A program made the position numbers and the translations under genes. DNA of 15,293 bases from the NCBI GenBank assembly GCA_023300205.1, contig JALZVD010000368.1, positions 1 through 15,293 on the forward strand. Reading direction: 5' to 3'. This stretch comes from Akkermansiaceae bacterium (lineage in GTDB: Bacteria; Verrucomicrobiota; Verrucomicrobiia; Verrucomicrobiales; Akkermansiaceae). The notes beneath the pieces were generated by a model. That model was not told where the DNA came from and searched no databases. It saw only the letters and a list, made by a program, of their open reading frames with translations. This document shows positions 13,789 to 15,293 of this stretch, piece after piece (position 1 is the first letter of the stretch; each line of letters starts with the position of its first letter).

Positions 13789-14100
13789 ATGGCATATTCA
13801 GTTTTCAAAACAGGCGGCAAACAATACCGCGTTCAAGTAGGTGACCAAATCGACGTCGAAAAGCTCGACCTAGAAGCAGGCACAGAAGCAACATTCAACG
13901 AGGTTCTTCTCGTAAACGACGGTAGCTCTACCACAGTAGGCGCACCAGTAGTTGAAGGAGCAGCAGTGAAGGCAACAGTCGTCGAGCAATTCCGCGGCAA
14001 GAAAGTCATCGCATTCAAGTTCAAGCGTCGTCAAGGATACCACAAGACTAAGGGATCTCGCAGACACCTCACCAAGCTAGAAATCACTAGCATTTCATAA
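13789..14100 (+). CDS. rplU: 50S ribosomal protein L21
   Basis: The 103-residue product has normal L21 length, with the start MAYSVFKTGGKQYRVQVGDQ, then VEKLDLEAG, and the C-terminal signature KFKRRQGYHKTKGSRRHLTK. L21 binds 23S rRNA of the large subunit. It is paired with rpmA 21 bases downstream, the standard arrangement. No Shine-Dalgarno site precedes the ATG (CCTTGTCACGACC). The 145-base gap from tsaE should contain its promoter, but I could not define one. Codon use is balanced in G and C, unlike the C-rich genes around it, as expected for a highly expressed gene. Confidence 0.97.
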   Translation: MAYSVFKTGGKQYRVQVGDQIDVEKLDLEAGTEATFNEVLLVNDGSSTTVGAPVVEGAAVKATVVEQFRGKKVIAFKFKRRQGYHKTKGSRRHLTKLEITSIS

Positions 14101-14121
14101 CCACTAACTCACTACTTAGAC

Positions 14122-14373
14122 ATGGCTCATAAGAAAGGACAAGGTTCCGTCAAGAACGGCAGAGATTCACGCAGCAAGCGCCTCGGCGTTAAGAAATTTG
14201 GCGGCGAAGTCGTCATCTCTGGTAACATCATCATCCGCCAGCGCGGAACAAAATGGCTACCAGGCACTAACGTTTACATGGGTAAAGATCACACCATCCA
14301 TGCTCGTGTAGACGGAAACGTTTACTTTGACAAAAGTGGTCGCCGCGTAAACGTAGCACTTGCAGAAGCATAA
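14122..14373 (+). CDS. rpmA: 50S ribosomal protein L27
   Basis: The 83-residue product begins [20 protein letters not shown] and continues LGVKKFGGE, with [20 protein letters not shown] in the middle. All are L27 hallmarks. The flexible N-terminus reaches the peptidyl transferase centre. It starts directly with MAHKK, so it lacks the cleaved N-terminal extension known in Firmicutes. It forms a two-gene transcript with rplU that ends at the terminator at 14401. Confidence 0.98.
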   Translation: MAHKKGQGSVKNGRDSRSKRLGVKKFGGEVVISGNIIIRQRGTKWLPGTNVYMGKDHTIHARVDGNVYFDKSGRRVNVALAEA

Positions 14374-14400
14374 GCCTCCCATAAAATAAACAATTTCTCT

Positions 14401-14437
14401 AAAGACCTCAGCTCATCGAGCTCGAGGTCTTTTTTTG
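14401..14437 (+). terminator. Intrinsic terminator after rplU-rpmA
   Basis: AAAGACCTC (14401-14409) pairs with GAGGTCTTT (14424-14432). An inner AGCTC-ATC-GAGCT stem and one bulged C lie between them, followed by a run of T. Confidence 0.93.
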
Positions 14438-14542
14438 TATTCATCTTCTCACAAACTCAGAAACCAACCTCCCACAATCATCCCAGCCCTCTTTTCAGAG
14501 GAATAGATCGCAACATAATAGCTATAGAACACCCCGTAATCT

Positions 14543-15293
14543 CTAATAATTCTTCAGCCCAGTCGTCTCACCCAGACCAAACATGATATTAAAGCACTGG
14601 ATAGCCTGACCACCAGCACCCTTACCCAGATTATCCTCAGCACTCAGAAGCAACAGCCTTCCAGTCCGCACATCATAATCCCAGCCTATATCAATATGGT
14701 TCGTCCGCGTCACATTCTTCGTATCCGCCGGATTCCCCTTGCCCAGTAATCTCACAAAATAAGAATCCCCATAAGCTGCCTCCAAAGCCATATCCACCTT
14801 CTCAAGATCCGCCTCACCCCCGATAAACCTCGCAGAAGTCGTACTACATATCCCATTATGCGCAGGAATCAAATGCGGCGTAAACGACATCGTCACCCTC
14901 TCCCCAGCTGCAACCGAAAGCTCCTGCTCTATCTCTGACAAATGCCTATGCTTCGGCACACTATAAGCACGCGCACTCTCATTCGCTTCACAATAAGAAA
15001 ACATCACATTCCCAGTCTTACCCGCACCACTCACCCCACTCATGGAACAAGTCACAATACTCTGTGGATCGATCAGCTTCGCAGCCAACATCGGTAACAG
15101 CGGCAGACTCACACTCGTAGGGTAACACCCCGGTGAGGCCACCAACCTCGCCTTCGCTATCTCCCCAGACCTCACCTCCGGGAAACCATACACTGCCTCC
15201 TTCAGTAACTCAGGCGCAGGATGCACCGCTCCATAAAATTCCTCATAAACCTCAGCATCACTCAGACGGAAATCCGCACTCAAATCAATCACC
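14543..15293 (-). CDS. argC: N-acetyl-gamma-glutamyl-phosphate reductase, N-terminus outside window
   Basis: ArgC reduces N-acetylglutamyl phosphate with NADPH in arginine synthesis. About 250 residues are present and the frame is open to the right edge. The leading segment IDLSADFRLSDAEVYEEFYG is internal in this family, so the N-terminal NADP-binding domain (roughly 90-100 residues) lies beyond the window; the GTG at the edge is not the start. Key motifs are the active-site Cys in LVASPGCYPTS, GVSGAGKTG, the catalytic His region PKHRHLSEIEQEL, FTPHLIPAHNGI and the end DNLGKGAGGQAIQCFNIMFG. No broken positions are seen. It is convergent with rpmA. Confidence 0.95.
   Translation of the reverse strand, partial: VIDLSADFRLSDAEVYEEFYGAVHPAPELLKEAVYGFPEVRSGEIAKARLVASPGCYPTSVSLPLLPMLAAKLIDPQSIVTCSMSGVSGAGKTGNVMFSYCEANESARAYSVPKHRHLSEIEQELSVAAGERVTMSFTPHLIPAHNGICSTTSARFIGGEADLEKVDMALEAAYGDSYFVRLLGKGNPADTKNVTRTNHIDIGWDYDVRTGRLLLLSAEDNLGKGAGGQAIQCFNIMFGLGETTGLKNY

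Noticed and set aside
15290..15292. GTG as the argC start
   Set aside because: The sequence after it (IDLSADFRL) is internal in ArgC proteins. The N-terminal NADP-binding domain must lie beyond the edge.

Overview
The window is chromosomal DNA of a bacterium that I place in Verrucomicrobiota, probably near Verrucomicrobiales. The evidence is two secreted proteins ending in VPEP...GLLARRKR (a PEP-CTERM tail style common there), a ribosomal protein S5 with an Ala/Pro-rich N-terminal extension, separate CoaB and CoaC proteins, and many start codons without a Shine-Dalgarno sequence. The genus assignment is inference.

Layout. (1) 1-2151, minus strand: the distal part of the spc ribosomal protein operon, rplE-rpsH-rplF-rplR-rpsE, with rpsE running off the left edge. 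rplE is the first gene; no rpsN lies between rplE and rpsH, and no rplX/rplN lies upstream. (2) 2152-2772: a divergent intergenic region with one doubtful 84-residue ORF. (3) 2773-8292, plus strand: prfA, prmC, murA, glgA and coaC, closely packed. These cover translation termination (release factor 1 and its methyltransferase), the first committed step of peptidoglycan synthesis, glycogen synthesis and one step of coenzyme A synthesis. (4) 8293-10590: a tandem array of PEP-CTERM genes. Two genes with unrelated central regions share almost identical terminator, promoter, 18-bp palindrome, 5' leader with an 18-codon upstream ORF, signal peptide and C-terminal tail. A 3'-end relic of a further copy lies in front of them. 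(5) 10742-13637, minus strand: an inositol-monophosphatase family enzyme, coaB, a membrane-anchored DUF1287 protein and tsaE. (6) 13789-14436, plus strand: rplU-rpmA with a strong terminator. (7) 14543 to the right edge, minus strand: argC without its N-terminal part.

Most of the window is housekeeping. The plus strand from about 2.3 kb rightward is strongly C-rich over G-poor whichever strand carries the gene, suggesting that it is the lagging strand. The ribosomal genes and the PEP-CTERM array do not follow this bias.

The most unusual part is the PEP-CTERM array. It looks like a reusable expression and sorting cassette whose interior differs between copies, with a conserved leader-peptide ORF and a possible operator just downstream of the promoter. 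No exosortase gene is in the window, so sorting of these proteins must depend on genes elsewhere.
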